Positions 7,714 through 16,281 of a stretch of DNA of 64,000 nt are shown here, piece by piece (position 1 is the stretch's first letter; every line of letters starts with the position of its first letter). The stretch is taken from assembly GCA_963790525.1 (NCBI GenBank), contig CAWBOV010000002.1, positions 62,001 through 126,000 on the forward strand. Reading direction: 5' to 3'. The translations under genes were made by a program, and so were the position numbers. The notes below the pieces were generated by a model. It was not told where the DNA came from and ran no database searches. It was given only the letters and a program-made list of their open reading frames with translations. This DNA is from CAWBOV01 sp963790525 (GTDB taxonomy: Bacteria > Actinomycetota > Actinomycetes > Mycobacteriales > Jatrophihabitantaceae).

Positions 7714-8651
7714 GGATCCGCGCCGAGGAGCCCACCTGCGCCCAACAAGGCACGCCTGAGCTGATCCACGACCGTCGCTTCCTCGGTCCGCAGCACGACC
7801 GACGGGTACCGCAGCACCATGGTCCCGCTCAGCGTGACCTCGTTCTGGCGGAGCTGGTCGGCGAACCAGTGCAGCGGCGCCAGGTGGAGGGCACCGTCGA
7901 CCTCGACCGTCAGCGTTCGCCCGTCGCGCAGCCGCCAGAACGCGTCGAGGTAGCGGCGGCGGCCACGCGGATCCAGCCGGACCGTCTGCCGTTCGGGCTC
8001 GGCCAGCCCGGCCCGTCGACACACCCTGGCGAAGTCGATCTCGCTGAGCGCCTGAGCGCCCATCTCGATGTCATCGAGCGCCCGTAGCAGCTGACTCCGG
8101 TGCCGCAGCCGCGCCGAGCCCTCGACTTCGGCCCTGAGCTCGAACGCCGTGGTGAGCCGCTGCTGCACGCCCGCGGCGACCAGTCCCACCGCGGGGCGTG
8201 GGCGTTGGAACGTGCCGGCGGCGAGGGCGAGGGCGGGATCGATCAGTTGGCAGCGCCGGACCGCCAGCACCGATCCTGCGCGCAGGCGACGGGTGCGATG
8301 CAGCCGGATGCCCACGCCGTCCACTCTCGGCGGCGCCACTCCCGCGGGTGCCAGGACGTGGACGAGGTCGCGCTCCCAGCCGCGCAGTCCCAGCGCTTCA
8401 GCCGCCGTGAAGCCTGCCAGTACTGCCCGCGGGCCGCAGTTGAGCAGCGCGACCCGCCAGCGTTGGTGGCGGGTCAGCGGGCCGTTGTGCAGGACGTACG
8501 CGACGCCCAGCCGCTGCCACCGCCCGGCGGCCACGTTCGCGGTCACCCGCGCCGTCGGACACCCCGACGCGGTCAGGGCTCGGCGGGTGGCCACCCGGTC
8601 GATGTCGAGGTCGGTCCATTCCAGGGCGGCCGCCGCCGCACGCGTCGTCAT
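7695..8651 (-). CDS. Hypothetical protein, AbiEi-like N-terminus and DUF559-like C-terminus
   Basis: A 318-residue protein of a type common and multi-copy in actinomycetes. The N-terminal half (TGPLTRHQRWRVALL-like, VLAGFTAAEALGLRGW, VHVLAP) resembles AbiEi antitoxin-like winged-helix domains. The C-terminal 120 residues (RLDPRGRRRYLDAFWRL, LTVEVDGALH, LRYPSVVLRTEEATVVDQL) resemble the Vsr-like DUF559 nuclease fold, including a D...E.D pattern. The ORF is open up to 8777, but the upstream part is made of intergenic repeat sequence, so ATG 8651 (MTTRAAAAALEW) is preferred. Function is unknown; no partner toxin is adjacent, so a toxin-antitoxin role is not supported. It is flanked on both sides by the hairpin repeats. 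Confidence 0.65.
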   Translation of the reverse strand: MTTRAAAAALEWTDLDIDRVATRRALTASGCPTARVTANVAAGRWQRLGVAYVLHNGPLTRHQRWRVALLNCGPRAVLAGFTAAEALGLRGWERDLVHVLAPAGVAPPRVDGVGIRLHRTRRLRAGSVLAVRRCQLIDPALALAAGTFQRPRPAVGLVAAGVQQRLTTAFELRAEVEGSARLRHRSQLLRALDDIEMGAQALSEIDFARVCRRAGLAEPERQTVRLDPRGRRRYLDAFWRLRDGRTLTVEVDGALHLAPLHWFADQLRQNEVTLSGTMVLRYPSVVLRTEEATVVDQLRRALLGAGGLLGADPRRRGS

Positions 8652-8753
8652 GCCCAAGAGATAGGCCGCCGAAGCCGCGGCTGGGAGCCGGAAGAGTGGA
8701 TCTGTGGACGGCGCCGCGCCGCCTGTGGACAACGGGCGCGGAAGGCCGTCCCG

Positions 8754-8884
8754 ACCGTGATACGCCATGACGGTCATGACCGCCGTCAGGTATCACGGTC
8801 CGCGCCGCCGTCGGGTATCACGGTCCTGACCGCCGTCAGGTATCACGGTCCGCGCCGCCGTCAGGTATCACGGTCCGCGCCGCC
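8754..8884. repeat. Intergenic hairpin repeat cluster
   Basis: At 8754-8799 the arms ACCGTGATAC and GTATCACGGT (10 bp, perfect) enclose a second dyad (GACGGTCATGACCGCCGTC). They are followed by three further half-units reading GCCGTCRGGTATCACGGTCC up to 8884. The cluster lies upstream of the DUF559-like gene and downstream of the cupin gene, in the same family as 7508-7713. Confidence 0.88.
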
Positions 8885-8890
8885 GAGGGC

Positions 8891-9577
8891 TCAGTCGTCG
8901 ATGACCATGTCGTCGAGCGGGCGCAGCTCGTCGGCGTAGGAGACGGATGTGCGGTGCAGGACGCCGGTGAGCCCGACCGCATACTGCCCCATCCGCCACA
9001 GGGGCGGTGAATAGGCGTGGACGGACACCGATCCGGCATCCCGGCCGGTGAGGCGGTGGATGTGGTCCGGGCCGAAGCCGAAGACCATCCCCGCCGGGAC
9101 CGCGGTGGTCCGGCTGCGGCCACCCATGGCGAGGTTGTGTTCGGTCAGGGTCCCCTCGACCACGGCGACCGCGCCCGAGGAGATGTCGTGGTCGTGCCAG
9201 CCGGTGTCGTTCTGCGGGGTCCAGCAGAGCACCCACACGTCGACGTGGGCGTCCCGGTGCAGCGAGACGAAATGGCGCTTGTCGTCGGAGAAGGCGACGT
9301 GCTCGCGCCACTGACTCTCGTCGGAGGCGATCGAGCTGACCAGTTCCACGAGCTCGCGGTCGTCGAGGTCCCGCTCGGGCAGCGTGGACAGGGTCAGCCC
9401 GACGGGGACGTGCGCGATCTGCTCGGCGGCCTCGGCGGGCACACCGGCGGTCGACGGCAGCGCGGCGAGCTGTTCGACTGCAATCGCAGCCGGTTGTTCG
9501 GTCGGAACCGCAGCCAGCTGCCCGACCGGGACCGCAGCGGCGAGGGTGGAGACGGCGGATCCGGAGATCTGAGTCAT
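8891..9577 (-). CDS. Cysteine-dioxygenase-type cupin protein
   Basis: A 228-residue protein with a 60-residue Ala/Pro-rich leader and a cysteine dioxygenase-like cupin. Visible parts are VLCWTPQNDTGWHDHDISSGAV (the HDH metal motif), GRSRTTAVPAGMVFGFGPDHIHRL (third metal His) and VHAYSPPLWRM. Such Fe(II) enzymes oxidise cysteine or related thiols (3-mercaptopropionate) to sulfinates. The start at 9577 has AAGGAG upstream and overlaps the amidohydrolase stop (ATGA), so the two are one operon under the LacI operators. The substrate cannot be assigned; several actinomycete homologues are annotated only as cysteine dioxygenase family. Confidence 0.8.
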   Translation of the reverse strand: MTQISGSAVSTLAAAVPVGQLAAVPTEQPAAIAVEQLAALPSTAGVPAEAAEQIAHVPVGLTLSTLPERDLDDRELVELVSSIASDESQWREHVAFSDDKRHFVSLHRDAHVDVWVLCWTPQNDTGWHDHDISSGAVAVVEGTLTEHNLAMGGRSRTTAVPAGMVFGFGPDHIHRLTGRDAGSVSVHAYSPPLWRMGQYAVGLTGVLHRTSVSYADELRPLDDMVIDD

Positions 9578-10470
9578 GGACGAACTCCTTCCATCAGGTG
9601 ACGGGGGTTGACGACCCGGATGGCAGCGGCAGCGGCGCCACCCAGGTTGGCGGAGGTGGGCTCGGCATAGGGCCGATCGCTTCCGAGGACCACGGCGTCG
9701 ATGCCGAGGACGCGAATCAGGACGTCCAGGCCGCGGGGGCCGTAGGACGACGTGTCGACGAAGGTCAGTGGATCCAACCGGAGCGCGCCGCCACCGCGGG
9801 CGGTGAACCGCTCGTGATGGATCGGCGCCAGGCCGGCGCCCGCCGCGAAGCAGACGCGCAGGGACGGCAGCAGGGCGCGGCCGGCCGTCGCCCACGACCA
9901 CCATGCGGCGTGCAACTGGCCGACGTAGTCGACGACGGCGGGCCACCAGCCGGGCGCATCGCACGGGCCGGCGGCGACGGGGCCGGGATGGATGAAGACC
10001 GGCCTGCCCGCCGCCTCGGCGACCGCGAGTACCGGAGCCAGCGCCTCGATCGCCGCGGGCGCCGACAGCAGCGACGCGGGCACCTGCAGCCCGACGAAGC
10101 CGTCGTCGAGCAGGTGGGCGAGCCCGTCGAGATCGGGATCGAGGTGGTTCACCGCCGCCCAGGCAGCGAACGGTGCGGGCAGCGCGCGCGCCCCGGCGTG
10201 CCAGGCGTCGAGGAGGGGCTGCGCCTCGTCCGGCCGCATCGTCTCCACGCCGAGCGGGCTGGACAGCGACACCAGGATCGCGGCCAGGTCGTCGTCGAGC
10301 TTGGCGCGCAGCTCGGGGTCGTGGTCGGCGGGATCCATCTCGAACGGGGGCTCACCGGCGAGGTGCAGCGTCCACCCCGACAGGTAGGGAGGCGCGGTGC
10401 GCATACGGAGCGCATCGACGAATTCGGGCGTCCACAGGTGCTGGTGGATGTCCGTCGCCGCAGGCGTCAT
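9574..10470 (-). CDS. Amidohydrolase-family (TIM-barrel) hydrolase or decarboxylase
   Basis: A 298-residue metal-dependent hydrolase of the amidohydrolase-2 type. Visible are the N-terminal metal motif DIHQHLW, central IHPGPVA, HHERFTARGGG, the DTSSYG segment and the late VLGSDRPYAEP (catalytic Asp). The start MTPAATDIHQH at 10470 is preferred; a longer ORF to 10539 would run through the LacI operator. It is followed by the cupin gene with a 4-bp overlap and is divergent from lacI. It probably cleaves or decarboxylates the inducer or its product. The exact reaction is not assignable. Confidence 0.8.
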   Translation of the reverse strand: MTPAATDIHQHLWTPEFVDALRMRTAPPYLSGWTLHLAGEPPFEMDPADHDPELRAKLDDDLAAILVSLSSPLGVETMRPDEAQPLLDAWHAGARALPAPFAAWAAVNHLDPDLDGLAHLLDDGFVGLQVPASLLSAPAAIEALAPVLAVAEAAGRPVFIHPGPVAAGPCDAPGWWPAVVDYVGQLHAAWWSWATAGRALLPSLRVCFAAGAGLAPIHHERFTARGGGALRLDPLTFVDTSSYGPRGLDVLIRVLGIDAVVLGSDRPYAEPTSANLGGAAAAAIRVVNPRHLMEGVRP

Positions 10471-10500
10471 CGCTGCATCGCAGGCCTTTCCCTTCGGGCG

Positions 10501-10539
10501 GTGAACCGCTTCACCGACCTCTCTAGTGAACCGCTTCAC
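10501..10539. promoter_or_regulatory. Two identical LacI-type operators
   Basis: The 14-mer GTGAACCGCTTCAC occurs twice, at 10501-10514 and 10526-10539, with starts 25 bp apart. Each is a near-palindrome with the central CG expected for LacI/GalR operators. They lie between the minus-strand amidohydrolase operon and the plus-strand LacI gene, so both directions are likely repressed. Confidence 0.82.
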
Positions 10540-10567
10540 TTTTCATCCGTCAAGTTCTGCCTAGGGT

Positions 10568-11593
10568 GTGTGTGTGAGCGAGCGGCCGCGTCGTCCGACG
10601 CTGAAGGACATAGCCGCCCAGACCGGATTGTCTCCAGCGGCTGTTTCCTACGCGTTGCGCGGCCTGCAGGTCACCGAGGAGACCCAGCGCCGGGTCCGCG
10701 AGGCAGCCGACGAGCTCGGCTATCAGGTCGACCCGATCGCCCGGGCCCTCGCGCTCGGCCGCACCGGCTACGTCGGCGTCCTGTGCGGGTCCCTGACCGA
10801 CGTCTGGCAGCAGAACATCTCCGCCGCCCTCGGCCGGGGACTGCTCGGGGAGAAGCGCCAGGCCCTGATCGTGGACGCGTCGAACGACCCGGTGCTCGAG
10901 GCCTCCCTCGCCCGTCAACTCGTCGACCAGCGGGTGGACGCCCTCATCTGCCTGCCGATCGACCCCAGCGCCGCCCACTGGGCCGACATCGCCGAGCGCA
11001 CCGTGCTGGTCTCCATCGGCGACGGGCTACCCGGCGCCGACACCGCGTCGGAGATCGTCTTCGACAACGAGGCCGGCGTGACGGACGCCCTGGAGCGCCT
11101 GGCCGCCCTGGGGCACCGCCGCGTGGCCGTGCTGACGGCGGGGAACGTGAACACCCCCGACCGCCCGGCCGAGGTCGTCGCCCATCGCCTCGCCGCCACG
11201 CTGGGCATCTCGGTCTCGCTGCACACGAGCCCGCACGACCTCGACGGGGCGAGCGCGATCGCCCGCGGCGTCCTGACCGCGGAGGACCGCCCGACCGCCG
11301 TGTTCTGCCTCAACGACTCGCTGGCCTACGGGGCCTATGACGCCGCGCGCCAGCTCGGCCTCGACGTGCCCGGCGACGTATCGGTGCTCGGGTACGAGGA
11401 TCACCCCATCTCGCGCCTGCTCACTCCGCCGCTGTCGTGCTACCGCTGGCCGGTCGACGAACTGATCGCCGCCACGGTGGCGCGGACCGTCGAGGCCATC
11501 GACGACGACGTCTACACACCCCGTCTGGTGGTGTCCCCGCAACCGCAGATGCGCGGGTCCCTGGCTGCACCCCGACTGGTTACTCACCAGTAA
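10568..11593 (+). CDS. LacI-family transcriptional repressor
   Basis: A 341-residue LacI/GalR protein. It has an N-terminal helix-turn-helix (TLKDIAAQTGLSPAAVSYAL) and hinge helix region (VDPIARALALGRTGYVGVL), then a periplasmic-binding-like domain with VFCLNDSLAYGAY and VSVLGYEDHP. The start is GTG 10568 or GTG 10574; no ATG is available. It sits next to two matching operators and diverges from the amidohydrolase/cupin operon, which it most likely represses. The effector is unknown, since the operon is not for a sugar. Confidence 0.9.
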   Translation: MCVSERPRRPTLKDIAAQTGLSPAAVSYALRGLQVTEETQRRVREAADELGYQVDPIARALALGRTGYVGVLCGSLTDVWQQNISAALGRGLLGEKRQALIVDASNDPVLEASLARQLVDQRVDALICLPIDPSAAHWADIAERTVLVSIGDGLPGADTASEIVFDNEAGVTDALERLAALGHRRVAVLTAGNVNTPDRPAEVVAHRLAATLGISVSLHTSPHDLDGASAIARGVLTAEDRPTAVFCLNDSLAYGAYDAARQLGLDVPGDVSVLGYEDHPISRLLTPPLSCYRWPVDELIAATVARTVEAIDDDVYTPRLVVSPQPQMRGSLAAPRLVTHQ

Positions 11594-11720
11594 CGTGACG
11601 TATTTTGCAAACGTCAGCGGGCTCGGAACGTGGGAGTATCTGACGCACATGTAGACGACGACGCCTGCGCCATCCTGCTCTGCAGGCGCGGGACTGGCAC
11701 ACACCGACTGGGAGAACCCT

Positions 11721-13958
11721 GTGGCGTTGCGCATCACCCTGGCCCTGCTGATGACCGTGGTCGCTCTGGCGATCATCGGCCGGCGCGTCTACTGGCTGAG
11801 CAGGCTCATCCGCTCCGGGCAGCCGGCGCTGGGCCGCACGGACGGCATGGGCAAGCGGCTGCGCGAGCAGGTCGTGGAGGTCTTCGGGCAGAAGAAGCTG
11901 CTGAAGTGGTCCGTACCCGGGCTGGCGCACTTCTTCACGTTCTGGGGATTCCTCGTCCTCGGCCTGACGATCATCGAGGCCTACGGCGCACTGCTGATCA
12001 CCGAGGACTTCCACATCCCGCTCGTCGGCCGCTGGCAGGTCCTGGGCTTCCTGGAGGACTTCTTCACCGTCGCCGTGCTCGTGGGCATCATCACCTTCGC
12101 CGTCATCCGGCTGCGCAATCCGGTCGACCGCGAGAACCGGCAGAGCCGCTTCTACGGCTCGCACACGCGCGCCGCCTGGGTGATCCTCGGCATGATCACG
12201 CTCGTCATCCTCACCCTGATGGGGCTGCGGGGCGCCCAGTTCAACACCGGCCACTTCCCGTTCGGCCGGTCCAAGTGGGCGTTCTCCTCCTACCTCGTGG
12301 CGAAGATCCTCGGCAGCGGCGCCTACAACCAGGGGCTGGAGACGTTCTTCCTGCTCGCCCAGGTGGGCGTCGTGCTCGTCTTCGGCGTCATCGTCGTCTA
12401 CTCCAAGCACCTGCACATCGCGCTGGCCCCGCTCAACGTCACGACCAAGCGCCTGCCCGACGCGCTCGGCCCGCTGCTGCCGGTGACCGGCCCCGACGGC
12501 CTGCCCGTGGACTTCGCCGACGTCGAGAACCTGTCCGAGGACACCGTCTTCGGCAAGGGCAAGATCGAGGACTTCAGCTGGAAGGGCTACCTCGACCTCG
12601 CCACCTGCACCGAGTGCGGCCGCTGCCAGTCCCAGTGCCCGGCCTGGAACACCGACAAGCCGCTGTCACCCAAGTTGCTGATCATGGACCTGCGCGATCA
12701 CCTCTTCGCCAAGGCGCCGTACATCCTGACCGGGGACGAGGACGCGCGCGCCAAGCTCGCCGAGACCGGCATCGACGAGGGCGGCAAGGGCGACACCGGC
12801 GCCGGTGAGCACGGCCACCACGGCGTCCCGGAGTCCGGCTTCGGGCGCATCACCGGCTCCAACCCGGACCAGTACAACCGCCCGCTCGTCGGCTTGCTCG
12901 AGGACGGCGGCGTCATCGACCCGGACGTGCTGTGGTCCTGCACGACCTGTGGCGCGTGCGTCGAGCAGTGCCCCGTCGACATCGAGCACATCGACCACAT
13001 CGTGGACATGCGCCGCTACCAGGTGCTGATCGAGTCCTCGTTCCCGTCCGAGGCCGGCGTCATGCTGCGCAACCTGGAGAACCGCGGCAACCCGTGGGGC
13101 CTGCCCGAGCGCCAGCGCGAGGAGTGGACCAACGACGTCAGCTTCGACGTCCGCAAGATCGAGGCGGGCGAGCCGATCCCCGACGAGGTCGAGTACCTGT
13201 TCTGGGTGGGGTGTGCCGGCGCGCTGGAGGACCGGTCCAAGAAGGTGACCGTGGCCTTCGCCGAGCTGCTGCACGTAGCGGGCGTCGAGTTCGCGATCCT
13301 GGGCGCGGGCGAGTCCTGCACCGGTGACCCGGCACGGCGGCTGGGCAACGAGTTCCTCTTCCAGATGCTGGGCCAGCAGAACGTCGAGACGCTCAACTCG
13401 ATCGGCGCCAAGAAGATCGTCGCGACCTGCCCGCACTGCTTCAACACCCTGGCCAACGAGTACCCGCAGATCGGCGGGAACTACGAGGTCATGCACCACA
13501 CGCAGCTGCTCGCCCAGCTCGTCGAGGCCGGTCACCTGACCCCGGTGGAGCCGGTGGACAAGAAGGTCACCTACCACGACCCCTGCTACCTCGGCCGGCA
13601 CAACAAGGTCTACACGCCGCCACGCGAGGTCCTGGCCGCGATCCCGAGCCTGCGCTCGGAGGAGATGCACCGCTGCAAGGAGCGGGGCTTCTGCTGCGGC
13701 GCGGGCGGCGCCCGGTTCTGGATGGAGGAGAAGATCGGCAAGCGCATCAACGTGGAGCGCACCGAGGAGGCGTTGGGGCTGGATCCCGACCTCATCTCCA
13801 CCGCGTGCCCCTTCTGCATGGTGATGCTCTCCGACGCCGTGAACTCCAAGAAGGCCTCGGGGGATGCCCGCGAGGACGTCGCCGTCATGGATGTCGCGCA
13901 GATCCTGGCCCAGTCCCTGGGCGCCGGCGCGAGCGTCCAACCGGAGCCCGCTGCCTGA
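11721..13958 (+). CDS. Membrane Fe-S oxidoreductase, HdrCD/GlpC-like
   Basis: A 745-residue protein widespread in actinomycetes. The N-terminal about 230 residues form several membrane helices. Two ferredoxin-type 4Fe-4S motifs follow (CTECGRCQSQCP at about 295 and CTTCGACVEQCPVD at about 410). Two CCG domains end the protein (CPHCFNTLANEYP, then HDPCYLGRHN and FCCGAGGARFWMEE). By analogy with heterodisulfide reductase D and GlpC it should pass electrons between a cytoplasmic flavoprotein dehydrogenase and the quinone pool. GTG 11721 follows GGGAGA. It stands alone, and its electron donor is not adjacent. A weak imperfect hairpin (about 13970-14008) follows. Confidence 0.85.
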   Translation: MALRITLALLMTVVALAIIGRRVYWLSRLIRSGQPALGRTDGMGKRLREQVVEVFGQKKLLKWSVPGLAHFFTFWGFLVLGLTIIEAYGALLITEDFHIPLVGRWQVLGFLEDFFTVAVLVGIITFAVIRLRNPVDRENRQSRFYGSHTRAAWVILGMITLVILTLMGLRGAQFNTGHFPFGRSKWAFSSYLVAKILGSGAYNQGLETFFLLAQVGVVLVFGVIVVYSKHLHIALAPLNVTTKRLPDALGPLLPVTGPDGLPVDFADVENLSEDTVFGKGKIEDFSWKGYLDLATCTECGRCQSQCPAWNTDKPLSPKLLIMDLRDHLFAKAPYILTGDEDARAKLAETGIDEGGKGDTGAGEHGHHGVPESGFGRITGSNPDQYNRPLVGLLEDGGVIDPDVLWSCTTCGACVEQCPVDIEHIDHIVDMRRYQVLIESSFPSEAGVMLRNLENRGNPWGLPERQREEWTNDVSFDVRKIEAGEPIPDEVEYLFWVGCAGALEDRSKKVTVAFAELLHVAGVEFAILGAGESCTGDPARRLGNEFLFQMLGQQNVETLNSIGAKKIVATCPHCFNTLANEYPQIGGNYEVMHHTQLLAQLVEAGHLTPVEPVDKKVTYHDPCYLGRHNKVYTPPREVLAAIPSLRSEEMHRCKERGFCCGAGGARFWMEEKIGKRINVERTEEALGLDPDLISTACPFCMVMLSDAVNSKKASGDAREDVAVMDVAQILAQSLGAGASVQPEPAA

Positions 13959-14018
13959 TCGCGAAAAAAAGTACGCACACCCTGCAACCGATCAGGGGGT
14001 TCGTGCGTCTAGAAAGGT

Positions 14019-14189
14019 GTGAAGGCTCTCCACGTGCTGCTGCGCCGGCGGCACCAGCTCAATCGCACCGAACCGCGACCGCCGATCGATGCGGGAACTT
14101 ATTTCGACGACGAGCAGTTCGAGATCTTGGAGAGTGGCGCCGTGTGGGACGAGGCAGCGGAGTTCCTCCAGCGCGACAACGGGGTCTGA
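14019..14189 (+). CDS. Possible 56-residue small protein
   Basis: A short frame from GTG 14019 reads VKALHVLLRRRHQLN, then DAGTYFDDEQFEILESG, then VWDEAAEFLQRDNGV. Its acidic, helix-like composition and third-position GC are more protein-like than the antisense frame (13992-14219). The GAAAGG upstream is too close for a good ribosome binding site. No family recognised. It could be non-coding. Confidence 0.35.
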   Translation: MKALHVLLRRRHQLNRTEPRPPIDAGTYFDDEQFEILESGAVWDEAAEFLQRDNGV

Positions 14190-14205
14190 ACGCTCCATGA
14201 ATCGA

Positions 14206-14243
14206 GCGGGAACGGGCATCTTGGGGGAGAAGCCCGTTCCCGC
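14206..14243. terminator. Bidirectional terminator hairpin
   Basis: A perfect 12-bp stem (GCGGGAACGGGC / GCCCGTTCCCGC) with a 14-nt loop lies between the rightward Fe-S oxidoreductase region and the leftward acyl-CoA dehydrogenase. Confidence 0.75.
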
Positions 14244-14250
14244 TTGTCTA

Positions 14251-14290
14251 CTTCCCCAGCGTTAGCGCGTCTTCCCCAGCGTTAGCGCGT
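14251..14290. repeat. Exact 20-bp tandem duplication
   Basis: Two perfect copies of CTTCCCCAGCGTTAGCGCGT in tandem, just past the stop of the acyl-CoA dehydrogenase. A third copy begins (CTTCC) and diverges. Function unknown. Confidence 0.95.
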
Positions 14291-14301
14291 CTTCCAAAGC
14301 C

Positions 14302-16281
14302 TCAGAGCGTCGTGGAGCGCGACTCCCGCTGCCGCTCGGCCTCGGCGCCCAGCGCGATCGGTGCCGCGATGGCCTCCTCGGGAATCCCGAAGGCGTCCAC
14401 GAGAAGGCGCGCGTGGGGGCGCAGCTGGCCGCACAGCGCGTTCACGGTCGCGGTGACCGCCCGGGACCGGCGCGGCGTCAACCGCCCGTGCTCCAGGTAC
14501 CAGGCGCGCTCGGCCTCGATCGTGCTCAGCGCGTAGAGGTCGCACACCTGACCCAGCAGCGCCGCGGCGCCGGGGTCGGTACAGGCTGCGACTCCGGCGA
14601 CGAAGGACTCGAACACCACCCGGTCGACGTGCGCCCGCGCGGCGAGCAGCAGGTGGTCCTGGGCGTCGTTGAACTGGGCGAAGGCCTCGGCGGAGTCCGG
14701 CCGGATCCGTCGCAGCCGCCGCGCCAGGCCGTTGATGACGTGCTTCTCCCGCCACTCGAACAGCTCCAGCTGGTGGCTGCGGTCGAGCAGGTCGGCGTCC
14801 TCGTCGCGCCCGGGCGCGGCATCCACCAGCCGCTGGATGAGGCCGCGCGCGGAGGTGCGTTCGATGACCGCGCTGGCGAACTGGTCCGCGACGAACCGGA
14901 CGGTCCCCATGGTGTCGAGTTCGCCGAAGGCTGTCCGGTAACTGGTCAGCAGCTCCTTGGCCACCAGCTGCAGCAGCACGGTGTTGTCGCCCTCGAAGGT
15001 GGTGAAGACGTCGGTGTCGGCCTTCAGCGCGGGCAGCCGGTTCTCGACCAGGTACCCCGCTCCCCCGCACGCCTCGCGGGCGGTCTGGATCGCGGTGGTC
15101 GCGTGCCAGGTGGCCACCGCCTTGACGCCGGCCGCGCGGACCTCCAACTGCCGCTTGGCGGCCGGGTCGTCGGTGACCCCGGTGAAGGTGTCGTGCAGGT
15201 CGCTGACGAGCTCGAGCTGGGCGAAGTGCAACGCGTAGGACTTGGCCAGCAGCGGCAGCAGCTTGCGCTGGTGCGCGCGGTAGTCGAGCAGGACCACCTC
15301 GTCCGTCGAACCCGGAGCGGCGAACTGACGACGGGCCTCGCCGTACCGGATCGCGATGTCCAGAGCCACGCGTGCAGCGCTGCCCGCCCCGCCGGCGACG
15401 CTCACCCGGCCCTGAATCAAGGTGCCGAGCATGGTGAAGAAGCGGGCGGCCTGCTTCGGGATCGGCGTGGTGTAGGTGCCGTCCTCGGCGACGTCGCCGT
15501 AGCGGTTGAGCAGGTTCTCGCGCGGGATGCGGACGTGGTCGAAGGCGAGGCGGCCGTTGTCGACGCCCTCCAATCCGGCCTTGGGCCCGCAGTCCTCGAT
15601 GTGGACGCCGGCGAGCGCGTCGCCGTTGTCGTCGCGGATCGGCACGAAGAAGGCGTGCACGCCCTCGTCGTGGCCGTCGGTGATCAGCTGGGCGAAGACG
15701 ACCGCGGCCTTGCCGTGCCGCGCGGCGTTGCCGATGTAGTCCTTGTAGGCGGCGCGGAACGGCGTGTGGATCACGAACTCGCCGGAACCGGGGTCGTAGG
15801 TGGCGGTCGTCCGGATCGCCGCGACGTCCGAACCGTGGCCGGTCTCGGTCATGGCGAAGCAGCCGGGGAGCTCCAGCGACATCATGTCCCGCAGGTAGGC
15901 GTCGTGATGGCGGGCGGTGCCCAGGTGCAGGAGGGCGCCCCCGAACAGGCCCCACTGCACGCCGGCCTTGACCAGCAGCGACAGGTCGCCGTAGGCCAGC
16001 ATCTCGAACGCCGTCACGGACGCGCCGACGTCGTTGCTGCCGCCGTACTCGACGGGGAAGCCCACCCTGGGGAAGCCGAGCTTGGCCATCGACCGCGCCT
16101 GCTCCATGACGTGGTCGCGGTACTCGTCGCGGGCCAGGTCGAAGACGGGCGCGAACTGCGGGTCACGGGCCAGCTCGCGGGCGGCGTCGCGGACGGCCAC
16201 CCAGCGGCCGTCCAGGACCTGACGCAGGGCGGCGGTGTCCACCGTCGCCGCGTCGAGCGGGCGGAGGCGCGGTGAGGTCAT
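14302..16281 (-). CDS. Acyl-CoA oxidase/dehydrogenase family protein
   Basis: A 659-residue FAD protein of the long acyl-CoA oxidase-like branch. FAD/substrate-binding sequence CFAMTETGHGSDVAAIRTTA (about residue 140), then VDNGRLAFDHVRIPRENLLNRYG, RVSVAGGAGSAARVALDIA, a catalytic-region segment ACGGAGYLVENRLPAL, and FTTFEGDNTVLLQLVAKEL. The C-terminal ACOX-type helical extension is present. It introduces the alpha-beta double bond in an acyl-CoA. Whether it passes electrons to oxygen or ETF cannot be told. It starts in an ATGA overlap with the TetR gene upstream, so the two share an operon. It supplies the first step for the thiolase/FabG4/hydratase genes across the divergent promoter. Confidence 0.88.
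   Translation of the reverse strand: MTSPRLRPLDAATVDTAALRQVLDGRWVAVRDAARELARDPQFAPVFDLARDEYRDHVMEQARSMAKLGFPRVGFPVEYGGSNDVGASVTAFEMLAYGDLSLLVKAGVQWGLFGGALLHLGTARHHDAYLRDMMSLELPGCFAMTETGHGSDVAAIRTTATYDPGSGEFVIHTPFRAAYKDYIGNAARHGKAAVVFAQLITDGHDEGVHAFFVPIRDDNGDALAGVHIEDCGPKAGLEGVDNGRLAFDHVRIPRENLLNRYGDVAEDGTYTTPIPKQAARFFTMLGTLIQGRVSVAGGAGSAARVALDIAIRYGEARRQFAAPGSTDEVVLLDYRAHQRKLLPLLAKSYALHFAQLELVSDLHDTFTGVTDDPAAKRQLEVRAAGVKAVATWHATTAIQTAREACGGAGYLVENRLPALKADTDVFTTFEGDNTVLLQLVAKELLTSYRTAFGELDTMGTVRFVADQFASAVIERTSARGLIQRLVDAAPGRDEDADLLDRSHQLELFEWREKHVINGLARRLRRIRPDSAEAFAQFNDAQDHLLLAARAHVDRVVFESFVAGVAACTDPGAAALLGQVCDLYALSTIEAERAWYLEHGRLTPRRSRAVTATVNALCGQLRPHARLLVDAFGIPEEAIAAPIALGAEAERQRESRSTTL

Noticed and set aside
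7695..8651. A toxin-antitoxin system based on the AbiEi-like N-terminus
   Set aside because: No AbiEii-type toxin or other partner is adjacent, and this protein type is common and multi-copy in actinomycetes without one.
7508..8884. A CRISPR array at the hairpin repeats
   Set aside because: The repeats are tandem or abutting and have no unique spacers of constant length; there are no cas genes.
9574..10539. Start of the amidohydrolase at 10539
   Set aside because: The extra 23 residues run through the LacI operator and have no family similarity; MTPAATDIHQH at 10470 fits better.
13992..14219. A 75-residue minus-strand ORF
   Set aside because: It overlaps the terminator hairpin and has poorer codon pattern than the opposing short frame; no similarity seen.
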